Assembly: GCA_947495975.1 (NCBI GenBank)
Contig: CANMBE010000011.1
Span: forward strand, 29,849 to 93,848
DNA length: 64,000 bases
Direction: 5' to 3'
Origin: Ignavibacteria bacterium
Lineage (GTDB): Bacteria > Bacteroidota > Ignavibacteria > Kapaibacteriales > Kapaibacteriaceae
Shown: piece by piece, positions 36,484-44,264 of the stretch
Position numbering within the stretch: position 1 is the first letter of the stretch
How the letters are laid out: the number at the start of each line of letters is the position of its first letter
Notes under the pieces: model-generated
What the model was told of the DNA's origin: nothing
Databases searched by the model: none
Seen by the model: the letters and a program-made list of their open reading frames with translations, nothing else
Program-made: the position numbers and the translations under genes

Positions 36484-37262
36484 TTCATCACCGTCATTGG
36501 GTGATAATATGATCCATGTGTGGTTGCCAACTGTAGCAAATAAGCTCCATTGGCTAGCTGCGATAGATCTGGCTCATAGTCAAAATAATTTTCACCAGCC
36601 GTGGCGTTGAACGGGCCTAATTCTTTAACGAGTCTACCTTGTACATTTCGAACGAGCAGTCTTACTACATCAGGTGCATCCAATGTGTAGACAAAGCGCG
36701 TGTGTGTTGAGAATGGATTAGGATAGTTGCCAGTTATGCCATTCGCTTGTACTTGGCGTGTTGAAATACCACCGGTTCTGACTACTACTCCGTCAGTGAA
36801 AACTGCGCCAACCACTTCACCTTCATTTGCCTCGATCTTTTCCACCCGAAGGAATCCAAGTGTATCAGCGCCACCAACCCCCTCAATATAGAGGGTCAAT
36901 AACGTGCCATTTTTTATTGAAACACTAAAAGGGCAGCCCACGATGTAGACGGCGGAACCTGCCGATTCCACACTATCCCTTAAAACGCTCAATTGACTAC
37001 ACCGAAACGCACTCGTATCTGACCCTTGAGAACCAATAATCCTCATAACTGTAGGGCTATACCGTAGTGTGATTTTAATATCACCACCTTGTTCGAGTGT
37101 ACCCCTGACGGCAACCCACTTCCGTTCTCCAACCTGTAACGTGGTGGTGTCGGGTAGGATAAAAGCAGTGTCTGCTGCGCGAGTGGGTGCTACAGCACAC
37201 ACTTCTAAGCCAAGGATAACGCAGAGATACAGGACTGCAAGACGAAATTTAATGATCTGCAT
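36480..37262 (-). CDS. Cohesin-like secreted protein with T9SS sorting domain
   Basis: A 260-residue exported protein. Signal peptide at residues ~1-29 (LAVLYLCVILGLEVCAV), then a beta-sandwich of about 135 residues whose strands resemble cohesin/cadherin-like carriers (QVGERKWVAVRGTLEQGGDIKITLRYSPTVMRII, positions ~42-75, and GTLLTLYIEGVGGADTLGFLRVE). The C-terminal ~85 residues are a T9SS type A domain: GNYPNPFSTHTRFVYTL, LLVRNVQGRLVKELG and NGAYLLQLATTHG. It probably acts as a surface protein together with the IgGFc-barrel protein encoded next (4-nt ATGA overlap). A perfect -7 element lies 7 nt before the start codon, so this is the first gene of the four-gene operon. Confidence 0.85.
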   Translation of the reverse strand: MQIIKFRLAVLYLCVILGLEVCAVAPTRAADTAFILPDTTTLQVGERKWVAVRGTLEQGGDIKITLRYSPTVMRIIGSQGSDTSAFRCSQLSVLRDSVESAGSAVYIVGCPFSVSIKNGTLLTLYIEGVGGADTLGFLRVEKIEANEGEVVGAVFTDGVVVRTGGISTRQVQANGITGNYPNPFSTHTRFVYTLDAPDVVRLLVRNVQGRLVKELGPFNATAGENYFDYEPDLSQLANGAYLLQLATTHGSYYHPMTVMK

Positions 37263-37269
37263 GAAGCTT

Positions 37270-37277
37270 CAAATATA
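37270..37277 (-). promoter_or_regulatory. -7 promoter element of the cohesin/IgGFc/ccmB/phosphoesterase operon (TATATTTG)
   Basis: Perfect TAnnTTTG on the minus strand ending 7 nt before ATG 37262; implies a nearly leaderless first gene. Confidence 0.55.
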
Positions 37278-37291
37278 CCACACGTAGAGGG

Positions 37292-39253
37292 CTAGAACTC
37301 TTGCGAGACAATTACTTCATACCCACCATCTTTCTTTCCTGTGACAACAAACGTATAGTTGTTACCCATGGGAGCAAATTGTACAGGCAGAGAATAGAGG
37401 GGCGCAAGTGTCTCTGCGTCGTAAACATAGTATGTACCACGACGATCCTGGTTAGAGACAGAAACAGCCGACGTGGTACCGTATGATACATTGCGTGCTA
37501 AATGGTCCCCGTCGCCAGTGATTGTGGGGATTGAATCGATGCAAACGGACAGGCTTCTCACGTCTTCTGTCGCATTTACCACACGCCTGCTTGTTGACCC
37601 AGACACTGGAATAAGGGGAGGCGTTGTAATCTCGATTACATTCGATGCGCCCCCTCCTTCAGCATATATAGCCAGCGTACGTTCACCATTCCGCGTGGTT
37701 AGGCTACCAGAAACCCCATTCATTGTATAGGGAACGCTGCCAATAGGAAGTGTGGTGGCGAGGCTATTACCAGCAAAAAGGGTTCCAGAAGGAATAACTT
37801 GACCAACCTGAATTGCAATGGGTGCCTGACGGCGTGATCCGTTAACAACATGCACAAATACCCCATCCAAGAGCGGCTGCACAGGTATTGACTCCTGCGA
37901 TTCTTCAATGATCAGGGTTTGTGGCAGACCACCTTCGTCGTAGACAATGATATCATAGTTCTTATCTGGCTCAACAATCGATCGCGTAACGTCAAGGATG
38001 GTCGTGGGTGTTGAAGATGTTGATATGGTTAATGGTAAAAGTCCAGACTCAACGGAAACGGGAGACGATGAATTGTCAAAAACAATATCACGAGCAATAG
38101 TTGAGCCAGCCGCAATACCATTCTGTGCTGTAGCACTGCTTCGCGCTCCAACTGAAACAACGATTGATGGCGAAGAGGCCGAGGCATTCAGAACCCGAAC
38201 TACTGACTTACCATTCGAACCAAATGGCCGTTGTATAGTAGGTACAACAACAAGTCTTCCATCACCTCCAGAGTCCGCTGCAACAACAGTATATTTTCCA
38301 CGAACGGTAAGTGCTGTACTATCTATCGCAGTCCGTCCATCAGAATAACGAGCCTCAAAAACATCTGCTCTTTCCGTTTCGCACGTTGGTACCTCTGTGA
38401 TTGCGCCCAGCGTTGTTGGTGTTAGTCCGGCGGCAAGCGGCTGCCCAGTGTTTAGCATTGAGACAACTACTGCTGCAGAAGCGAGATTCAATACTCGAAC
38501 ATCCGCAGTCCTTGTGATGACAGGAATGAACGGACGTTCGGCCTGTGCAGAAAGATCGCTCTGTTCAAGAAAAAGGATGAGGACGTCCTCTGACGTTGCA
38601 TCGCGATACAAGATGATGCTATACACCTTGCGCTCGCTTAGAATGGTTTCGTATGTACCAACAACATTGGGAATGCCGTTCTTTGTTTCCGAGATAGAAA
38701 ACACCACGAGGCCGGGGTACACCTCTCTGTAGAGCGATGCTTGTGGGAATCGCACTGGAACACTGGTAAGGGGCAACCCATTCGGACACCCAATTCGAAC
38801 GTCGAATGTGCGAGTAGTATCAGGTATGAGATCAACTACTCTGACTTGCGCAACTGGAACAGTTGTGAGCGCAGCATTCGCATTTGTGATGAGGACAGTA
38901 TCAAAAACCGCGGGCTGATTAATGGCCGAAAGTGTAAACACATCATAAACAGCGTTTTGAATGAACCGAACGCGCTGTGCAGTCTTAAACTCCGTGGCGC
39001 CAGCAGTTACAATCTCAACATAGCTGGAATCACCAGGAGAACGAACAGTGTCGCTAAACCGAAATTGGCCAACATCCGTGCTTTGAAATCCCTGTTCTAG
39101 AACAAGCCGACGGGCCACACCGTCCGGAATCATGTTAAAGAGCCGAACCACGATGAGTCGGCCCCCAGCAGGAGGATTCACGATGTTTGGATCTTCGCTG
39201 GCGCATCCAACCAAAACTAAAAGCGTAGAAAAGACGAAAGAAAGTGCTCGCAT
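37292..39253 (-). CDS. DUF4397-repeat lipoprotein
   Basis: A 653-residue predicted lipoprotein: signal peptide with lipobox LVGC at residues ~14-17. The mature protein is a chain of DUF4397-type beta domains, each opening with a pattern such as VRLFNMIPDG, VRVVDLIPDT, VRVLNLASAA, VRVLNASASS, VHVVNGSRRQA and RRVVNATEDV and followed by a short 'charge/offset' strand (AGLTPTTLGA, AAGSTIARDI, AGNSLATTL). At least five or six repeats can be counted. DUF4397 domains are thought to be extracellular carbohydrate- or adhesion-associated modules in Bacteroidota, without known activity. It ends 30 nt before the start of the cohesin-like gene on the same strand, which has its own promoter. The 5' end is divergent from prfA. 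Confidence 0.82.
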   Translation of the reverse strand: MRALSFVFSTLLVLVGCASEDPNIVNPPAGGRLIVVRLFNMIPDGVARRLVLEQGFQSTDVGQFRFSDTVRSPGDSSYVEIVTAGATEFKTAQRVRFIQNAVYDVFTLSAINQPAVFDTVLITNANAALTTVPVAQVRVVDLIPDTTRTFDVRIGCPNGLPLTSVPVRFPQASLYREVYPGLVVFSISETKNGIPNVVGTYETILSERKVYSIILYRDATSEDVLILFLEQSDLSAQAERPFIPVITRTADVRVLNLASAAVVVSMLNTGQPLAAGLTPTTLGAITEVPTCETERADVFEARYSDGRTAIDSTALTVRGKYTVVAADSGGDGRLVVVPTIQRPFGSNGKSVVRVLNASASSPSIVVSVGARSSATAQNGIAAGSTIARDIVFDNSSSPVSVESGLLPLTISTSSTPTTILDVTRSIVEPDKNYDIIVYDEGGLPQTLIIEESQESIPVQPLLDGVFVHVVNGSRRQAPIAIQVGQVIPSGTLFAGNSLATTLPIGSVPYTMNGVSGSLTTRNGERTLAIYAEGGGASNVIEITTPPLIPVSGSTSRRVVNATEDVRSLSVCIDSIPTITGDGDHLARNVSYGTTSAVSVSNQDRRGTYYVYDAETLAPLYSLPVQFAPMGNNYTFVVTGKKDGGYEVIVSQEF

Positions 39254-39267
39254 AAGGCAAGTTGCGA

Positions 39268-39275
39268 TATTTTTG
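39268..39275 (+). promoter_or_regulatory. -7 promoter element of prfA (TATTTTTG)
   Basis: Perfect TAnnTTTG ending 4 nt before the GTG start at 39280; no room for a ribosome-binding site, so prfA mRNA is probably leaderless if this promoter is used. Confidence 0.5.
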
Positions 39276-39279
39276 CGTT

Positions 39280-40356
39280 GTGGAAGAACGACTCTTAGCC
39301 CTCATTGACCGCTTCGCCGAAGTAGAACAGTCCCTGAACGACCCATCCGTAGTGAACAACCCTGCTCGGCTGCGCGAAGCGTCTCGCGAGCACAAGAGTC
39401 TTGTTCATGTGGTTACCATTGGACGTCAGTTTCTCAACATCATTGAACAGATCCGCGAAAATAGGCACCTCATTGATGAGCCCAGCACAGATTCTGATAT
39501 GCGAGACATGGCCTACGAAGACACTCGCACCCTAGACGAACGTAAAGAGATACTGAGCGGTCAGCTCAATACATTGCTCATTCCCCGCGATCCTAACGAC
39601 TTTAAGAATTGCATTGTTGAGCTTCGTGCAGGTACAGGCGGAGACGAAGCAGCCCTCTTCGTTGGTGATCTGTTCCGTATGTACCAGAAATATTGCGAAA
39701 ATAGAAGTTGGGCCATTGAACCAATTGATATGACTGAGAGTGAGCGAGGGGGCTTCAAGGAAATCACATTTGAAGTAAACGGAGATGAAGCCTACGGAGT
39801 TCTCAAGTTTGAAAGTGGCGTACACCGCGTACAAAGAGTCCCGGACACTGAATCGCAAGGTCGTATTCATACCTCCGCAGCTACGGTAGCCGTTCTTCCA
39901 GAGGCAGAAGAGGTTGACGTGCAGATCAATGACACTGACTTGCGTATTGACATCTTTCGCTCAGGGGGTAAGGGCGGTCAGAATGTGAACAAGGTGGAAA
40001 CGGCTGTGCGTATCGTTCACATCCCATCGGGCATCGTTGTTCAGTGCCAGGACGAGAGGTCCCAACTGCGAAATAAGGACAAGGCTATGAAGGTCCTTCG
40101 AGCGCGCTTGTACGAATTGGAGCTCGAAAAACAACAGTCGGCAATTGCAGGAGCGCGAAAGAGTATGGTGCGATCTGGCGATAGATCTGAGAAAATCCGC
40201 ACGTACAACTGGCCACAAAACCGTGTGACTGACCACCGCCTTGATGGTGACGATAAGAATCACCCTCTTCAGGGTGTTGTAGATGGAGGGCTAGATGAGA
40301 TAATTACAGCTCTACGAGTAGCAGATTCCAAACTTCTAAACAAAAGCCAAGACTGA
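39280..40356 (+). CDS. prfA: Peptide chain release factor 1
   Basis: Terminates translation at UAA/UAG by triggering peptidyl-tRNA hydrolysis. From GTG 39280 it is 358 residues, the normal RF1 length. The catalytic GGQ motif is in FRSGGKGGQNVNKVETAVRI near residue 230, and the family blocks ELRAGTGGDEAALFVGDLFRMY near 110 (quoted in part) and RIHTSAATVAVLPE are present. The codon-recognition tripeptide P-x-T appears as VPDTESQG, i.e. P-D-T instead of the P-A/V-T of E. coli. GTG 39280 was preferred to TTG 39262 because the latter lies upstream of or inside the promoter element and because family members begin close to EERLLAL. Confidence 0.96.
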   Translation: MEERLLALIDRFAEVEQSLNDPSVVNNPARLREASREHKSLVHVVTIGRQFLNIIEQIRENRHLIDEPSTDSDMRDMAYEDTRTLDERKEILSGQLNTLLIPRDPNDFKNCIVELRAGTGGDEAALFVGDLFRMYQKYCENRSWAIEPIDMTESERGGFKEITFEVNGDEAYGVLKFESGVHRVQRVPDTESQGRIHTSAATVAVLPEAEEVDVQINDTDLRIDIFRSGGKGGQNVNKVETAVRIVHIPSGIVVQCQDERSQLRNKDKAMKVLRARLYELELEKQQSAIAGARKSMVRSGDRSEKIRTYNWPQNRVTDHRLDGDDKNHPLQGVVDGGLDEIITALRVADSKLLNKSQD

Positions 40357-40375
40357 TAGATTGAATACTGTGCTG

Positions 40376-40395
40376 CAACACGCTTTTTTGTGTTG
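40376..40395 (+). promoter_or_regulatory. Inverted repeat, candidate MarR operator
   Basis: CAACAC (40376-40381) and GTGTTG (40390-40395) form a perfect 6-bp inverted repeat with an 8-nt T-rich spacer. It abuts the -7 element of the MarR gene, placing it where an autoregulating MarR dimer could block the promoter. A weak terminator of prfA is the alternative reading. Confidence 0.35.
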
Positions 40396-40403
40396 TACGT
40401 TTG
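40396..40403 (+). promoter_or_regulatory. -7 promoter element of the MarR gene (TACGTTTG)
   Basis: Perfect TAnnTTTG, 4 nt before ATG 40408; implies a leaderless transcript. Confidence 0.55.
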
Positions 40404-40407
40404 TTCT

Positions 40408-40890
40408 ATGGGAGAGCAGCTAAAACAACGTCTTAGACAGGACACGTTCACTTCGGGTTACCAAGAGGCTATCCTGAGTGTGTTGGTCTGCGCAGATAGA
40501 CTGACTCGCTCCATGGATGCAACGTGCGAGGTTCATGGCATCACATCGGCTCAATACAACGTATTGCGCATACTTCGTGGAGTATATCCCGATGGGCACC
40601 CACGGTGTGAAATCATAACCAGAATGATTCACACTGCACCTGATGTAACACGATTGATTGACCGAATCGAAAAACTTGAGCTTGTGGAACGCGCAAAGAG
40701 TGTGCATGACGGCCGCCTCTCTGTGACCTACATTACAATGAAGGGTCTAGATCTTCTAGAAACATTGCAGGCAGAAATTGAGGCTCTTGAGCTGCAGTTG
40801 TCGGCCGTACTCACAACTCAAGAAGCAACAGCATTGACTGAATTGTGCGAACGTGTAGCGTTATCCGCAGATTCGTCGCAGTTGGATTGA
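40408..40890 (+). CDS. MarR-family transcriptional regulator
   Basis: A 160-residue winged-helix regulator. The family pattern is clear: ITSAQYNVLRILRGVYPDGHPRCEIITRM (positions ~45-75), then the wing helix TAPDVTRLIDRIEKLELVERAKSVHDGRLSVTYITMKGLDLLE (positions ~76-118), with the conserved Asp-Arg of the wing (DGRLSV). ATG 40408 is chosen over TTG 40390 because the -7 promoter element lies between them. The gene stands alone between prfA and a CAP-domain gene; target unknown. An inverted repeat overlapping its promoter region suggests autoregulation. Confidence 0.92.
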   Translation: MGEQLKQRLRQDTFTSGYQEAILSVLVCADRLTRSMDATCEVHGITSAQYNVLRILRGVYPDGHPRCEIITRMIHTAPDVTRLIDRIEKLELVERAKSVHDGRLSVTYITMKGLDLLETLQAEIEALELQLSAVLTTQEATALTELCERVALSADSSQLD

Positions 40891-40955
40891 TGCCGCTTGC
40901 CGCTGGCGCCCTACTTTTTTCGCATATCTATGCTGACCGTCCTTAACGTTAAACC

Positions 40956-41552
40956 ATGAAACGATCACTCATCATTAGTTTGTTTTTCATTTTGTGCAAT
41001 GGACTTCTGCTGTGTCAGGAATCTAATCAGCACGAACAAGACAGTCTGCAATACGCAATACTCGTTGAGCTCAATGGTGTTCGTAATGATCCCGCTTCTT
41101 TTATACCAGCAATTGAACGGTACCGGCTGCATGTTCGATCGTTCACAAAAAGCAGACCAGCACTCGACGCTGCTGTGAAAGAAATCATAGAGCTACTTGG
41201 CAAGGAACGCCCCCTCGCTCTTCTCAACTTGCAAGGGGCTTTGCAGTCTGCAGCAGTAGATCATGCAAAGGATATCAAAGAGAATGCAGTTATGGGGCAC
41301 ACCGGTTCCGATAACTCAGATCCTCTTATACGCGTTAACCGATATGGACAGATCGGCTCATTGGGTGAGGCGATCACCTACGGTAACAACACACCCGAAC
41401 TCATTATCGCGGCCTTCCTTGTAGATGAAGAAACTCCTGGGCGCGGTCATCGCGAAAGCCTACTCAATCCAATCTATACATTGGTTGGAATAGCAGTTGG
41501 TTCCCATGCTACGTATGGCAGATCATGCGTGATTGTGCTTGGCGCACCCTAG
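40956..41552 (+). CDS. Exported CAP/SCP-domain protein
   Basis: A 198-residue protein with a signal peptide (SLIISLFFILCNGLLLC). The cysteine-rich secretory/PR-1 (CAP) fold is recognised from VELNGVRNDPASFIPAI near residue 33, LQGALQSAAVDHAKDIKENAVMGHTGSD near 92 (first cavity His), YGQIGSLGEAITYGNNTPELIIAAFLVDEETPGRGHRESLLNPIYTLVGIAV (positions ~130-180, with Glu and second His). In eukaryotes CAP proteins bind lipids or act in extracellular matrices; the bacterial ones are common but of unknown function. The gene has no clear TAnnTTTG element upstream. It converges on pccB. Confidence 0.9.
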   Translation: MKRSLIISLFFILCNGLLLCQESNQHEQDSLQYAILVELNGVRNDPASFIPAIERYRLHVRSFTKSRPALDAAVKEIIELLGKERPLALLNLQGALQSAAVDHAKDIKENAVMGHTGSDNSDPLIRVNRYGQIGSLGEAITYGNNTPELIIAAFLVDEETPGRGHRESLLNPIYTLVGIAVGSHATYGRSCVIVLGAP

Positions 41553-41589
41553 TAATTATGGCGTCAGACGTAGTGGGACAGACTGATTA

Positions 41590-43146
41590 TTACAATGGCA
41601 TGTTTCCGTGTTTTTTCCACGGAAGTGTCTCCACTTTAGTCCGAAGTGTCTTCAATGCTCTGATGAGTTCACGTCTCGTTTCTATTGGCTCAATAACATC
41701 ATCAATATAGCCGCGCTCTGCTGCTTCGAATGGATTCGCGAATTCTTCGTTGTATTGATCCTGAAGTTCCTGCATCCGATCTTCTCTATTCTCAGACTTG
41801 TCCATCTCTTTCCTATAAAGGATCTCTACAGCCCCCTTGGCACCCATCACAGCTATCTCTGCTGAAGGCCACGCTACATTATAATCACCACGGATATGCT
41901 TGGAGTTCATCACGTCGTATGCACCACCATACGCTTTACGTGTGATAACCGTGAGCTTTGGTACAGTAGCCTCGCAAAAGGCGTAGAGCAGCTTTGCACC
42001 ATGACGGATAATGCCACGCCATTCTTGGTCTGTGCCTGGCAAAAATCCTGGCACGTCCTCAAACACCACGAGTGGTATACCAAAGGCATCGCAGAAGCGT
42101 ACAAACCGCGCTGCCTTGATGCTACTGTTGATATCTAGCACTCCTGCCATCGATGCCGGTTGATTTGCAACAATGCCAACGGGCATACCCTCTAGCGTTG
42201 CAAAACCGACAATAATATTCGTGGCATAATCAGCATGCACCTCAAAAAAGTCTGCCTCATCAACTACGTCACGAATCACTTCCTTCATGTCATACGGCTG
42301 GTTAGGATTAGCAGGTATGATCCTTCGCAAACGTTCACAATCGCGGTCCGTTGGGTCTGACGTAGACTTGATAGGGGGCTTTTCACGATTGCTCAGTGGG
42401 ACGTATGACATCAGCTTGCGCACAGCCAACAGGGTCTCTACTTCATTGTCAAAGGCAAAGTGTGCTACTCCACTGCGCGTAGCATGTGTCTCTGCACCAC
42501 CCAGTTCTTCAAATGTTACATCTTCATGTGTGACGGTCTTCACTACGTCAGGACCTGTTACGAACATATAGGACGTGCCCTTCGTCATGAAGACGAAGTC
42601 TGTCAATGCTGGGGAATACACAGCGCCCCCTGCACATGGACCAAGGATGACGCTTATCTGTGGAATAACGCCACTTGCCATGGTGTTGCGTAGAAAGATG
42701 TCTGCATAACCGCCAAGTGATACAACTCCCTCTTGAATGCGAGCACCACCAGAATCATTGAGCCCAATAACTGGGACACCGATCTTCATAGCGTAGTCCA
42801 ACACCTTACAGATTTTTTCTGCGTGTACTTCACCTAGCGAACCACCGTAGGTGGTAAAGTCTTGCGAGAAGACACAGACCGTGCGGCCATGAATAGTACC
42901 GATGCCGGTAACCACTCCATCTCCGAGTGGACGAAGTTTCTCGAGCCCAAACTTTGTTGATCTATGCCGAGCAAGCATATCTCGTTCTCGGAAAGACCCT
43001 TCATCCAACAGCACATCAAGCCGTTCGCGAGCTGTGAGCTTGCCTTTTGCATGCTGTGCATCTATGCGTGCTTGCCCGCCTCCGAGGAGTGCTTGCTTCT
43101 TGAGTTCTCGCAATTGATCGATTTTGGCGTCCACATTATTCTCCAT
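41590..43146 (-). CDS. pccB: Acyl-CoA carboxylase carboxyltransferase beta subunit (propionyl-CoA carboxylase-like)
   Basis: Carboxyltransferase that moves CO2 from biotin to propionyl-CoA (giving methylmalonyl-CoA), or in related complexes from methylmalonyl-CoA. The 518-residue protein from ATG 43146 has [17 protein letters not shown] near residue 36, [24 protein letters not shown] near 92 (quoted in part), [19 protein letters not shown] near 127 and [16 protein letters not shown] near 163 (the N-domain oxyanion hole). [19 protein letters not shown] near 430 belongs to the C-domain. No biotin carboxylase or biotin carrier gene is adjacent. TTG 43164 is an alternative start. Its 3' end contains a short perfect inverted repeat at 41604-41624. 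Confidence 0.93.
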   Translation of the reverse strand: MENNVDAKIDQLRELKKQALLGGGQARIDAQHAKGKLTARERLDVLLDEGSFRERDMLARHRSTKFGLEKLRPLGDGVVTGIGTIHGRTVCVFSQDFTTYGGSLGEVHAEKICKVLDYAMKIGVPVIGLNDSGGARIQEGVVSLGGYADIFLRNTMASGVIPQISVILGPCAGGAVYSPALTDFVFMTKGTSYMFVTGPDVVKTVTHEDVTFEELGGAETHATRSGVAHFAFDNEVETLLAVRKLMSYVPLSNREKPPIKSTSDPTDRDCERLRRIIPANPNQPYDMKEVIRDVVDEADFFEVHADYATNIIVGFATLEGMPVGIVANQPASMAGVLDINSSIKAARFVRFCDAFGIPLVVFEDVPGFLPGTDQEWRGIIRHGAKLLYAFCEATVPKLTVITRKAYGGAYDVMNSKHIRGDYNVAWPSAEIAVMGAKGAVEILYRKEMDKSENREDRMQELQDQYNEEFANPFEAAERGYIDDVIEPIETRRELIRALKTLRTKVETLPWKKHGNMPL

Positions 43147-43173
43147 GGTGGTCAGGTGCACCAAAATAGGCAG

Positions 43174-43181
43174 TAATTTTG
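43174..43181 (+). promoter_or_regulatory. -7 promoter element of the small membrane protein/glycosyltransferase operon (TAATTTTG)
   Basis: Perfect TAnnTTTG ending 6 nt before ATG 43188. On the opposite strand a looser copy (TATTTTGG) faces pccB, making the 40-bp gap a likely bidirectional promoter. Confidence 0.5.
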
Positions 43182-43187
43182 CGTTCT

Positions 43188-43568
43188 ATGACGCACCGCC
43201 TAATACTCATGCTCTCTGGCCTACTCATGATGTTCGCCGTTTTTGGTCTACTGATGTGGATCGGCGCAGTGTCAGGAGACAATGATGAAGCTGCATTTGG
43301 GAATATGCTGCTCTGTTTCGTTATGACGACACTCATGCTTTCTGCACTTGCAATCGGTCTTCGAATGAGGAACCGCATGCAGACAAAAATGGATCTGGTC
43401 ATTCAGAATCTGAGCTCTACCCTTGGACATGTTGATGCCACACTGTTTGCAAAGGAAATCAACATTACGCTTGATGATGCTCGTGATGTCCTCGATAAAC
43501 GTGCGCGCACGTTTAAGTGGCGTCGTACGGAACTTGAGCATTATGATGCTCGATATTTCCTTCATTGA
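43188..43568 (+). CDS. Small membrane protein of unknown function
   Basis: A 126-residue protein from ATG 43188 with two N-terminal TM helices (LILMLSGLLMMFAVFGLLMWIG and MLLCFVMTTLMLSALAIGL, quoted within limits by position ~4-60) and a cytosolic C-terminal domain of ~65 residues (DLVIQNLSSTLGHVDATLFAKEINITLDDARDVL). The latter has the helical spacing of a winged-helix/HTH-like unit (ATLFAKEINITLDDARDVLDKRA). That resembles 'membrane + short HTH' proteins seen in Bacteroidota, but I recognise no named family. It is cotranscribed with the next two glycosyltransferase genes (3-nt gap). The start is fixed by the promoter element 6 nt upstream. Confidence 0.7.
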   Translation: MTHRLILMLSGLLMMFAVFGLLMWIGAVSGDNDEAAFGNMLLCFVMTTLMLSALAIGLRMRNRMQTKMDLVIQNLSSTLGHVDATLFAKEINITLDDARDVLDKRARTFKWRRTELEHYDARYFLH

Positions 43569-43571
43569 TCA

Positions 43572-44264
43572 ATGATCAACGGCAGAACTGTTGGCGTGAT
43601 CATTCCTGCCTTGAATGAAGAAGCCTCGATAGGCCTGGTGCTTGACGGGTTATCCTTGGCATTTGATCGCGTAGTGGTGGTTGACAATGGTTCTACTGAC
43701 GCCACAGTGGCGATTGCCAGGTCAAAGGGGGCAATTGTAGTGCACGAGTCTCGCCGTGGATATGGGGCAGCATGCTTGCGTGGTATCGAAGCGTTTGCGG
43801 AGGATCCTCCAAACGTTATGCTGTTCTGCGATGCAGATCATAGCGATCATCCTGACGACGCACTCACAATTGCAACAGTTGTATGCAGTGGCCAGGCAGA
43901 GATGTGCATTGGTTCTCGCGTTCTTGGTGAGCGCGAACACGGGGCGCTCACGCCACAACAAATATTTGGGAATTGGTTGGCCACAACGCTTATTCGTCTG
44001 CGATGGGGCGCGCACTTTTCAGATCTCGGACCACTGCGCGCACTAACATGGGATCTCCTCATCGGCATGGACATGCAGGACGTTACGTGGGGGTGGACAG
44101 TTGAGATGCAAATCAAAGCAGCAAGAGACTCATCGCTGGTCAAAGAGATTCCAGTTCGATACCGGCGCCGCATTGGTACATCAAAAATCTCCGGCACTAT
44201 CATGGGCTCACTTCGTGCGGGCTACAAGATTCTTCACACGATTGCGCGTTATGCGATACGCTAA
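43572..44264 (+). CDS. Glycosyltransferase family 2 (dolichol/polyprenyl-phosphate mannosyltransferase-like)
   Basis: A 230-residue GT-A fold enzyme. The nucleotide-sugar domain begins VGVIIPALNEEASIGLVLDGL near residue 7, then VVVDNGSTDATVAIA near 34, GYGAACLRGIEA near 63, and the metal-binding DxD as FCDADHSDHPDD near 84. GSRVLGEREHGALTPQQIFGNWLATTLI follows near 115 and EIPVRYRRRIGTSKISGTIMGS near 196, as in DPM1/GtrB-type transferases. It probably makes polyprenyl-phosphate-linked sugar for the GT-C enzyme encoded next (its end overlaps that gene's start by 14 nt). The sugar donor cannot be told. Confidence 0.9.
   Translation: MINGRTVGVIIPALNEEASIGLVLDGLSLAFDRVVVVDNGSTDATVAIARSKGAIVVHESRRGYGAACLRGIEAFAEDPPNVMLFCDADHSDHPDDALTIATVVCSGQAEMCIGSRVLGEREHGALTPQQIFGNWLATTLIRLRWGAHFSDLGPLRALTWDLLIGMDMQDVTWGWTVEMQIKAARDSSLVKEIPVRYRRRIGTSKISGTIMGSLRAGYKILHTIARYAIR

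Noticed and set aside
41604..41624. TTCCGTG/CACGGAA inverted repeat as a terminator for the CAP-domain gene
   Set aside because: It lies inside the last codons of pccB and is not followed by a T-tract on the plus strand; the A-rich loop makes it a weak candidate.
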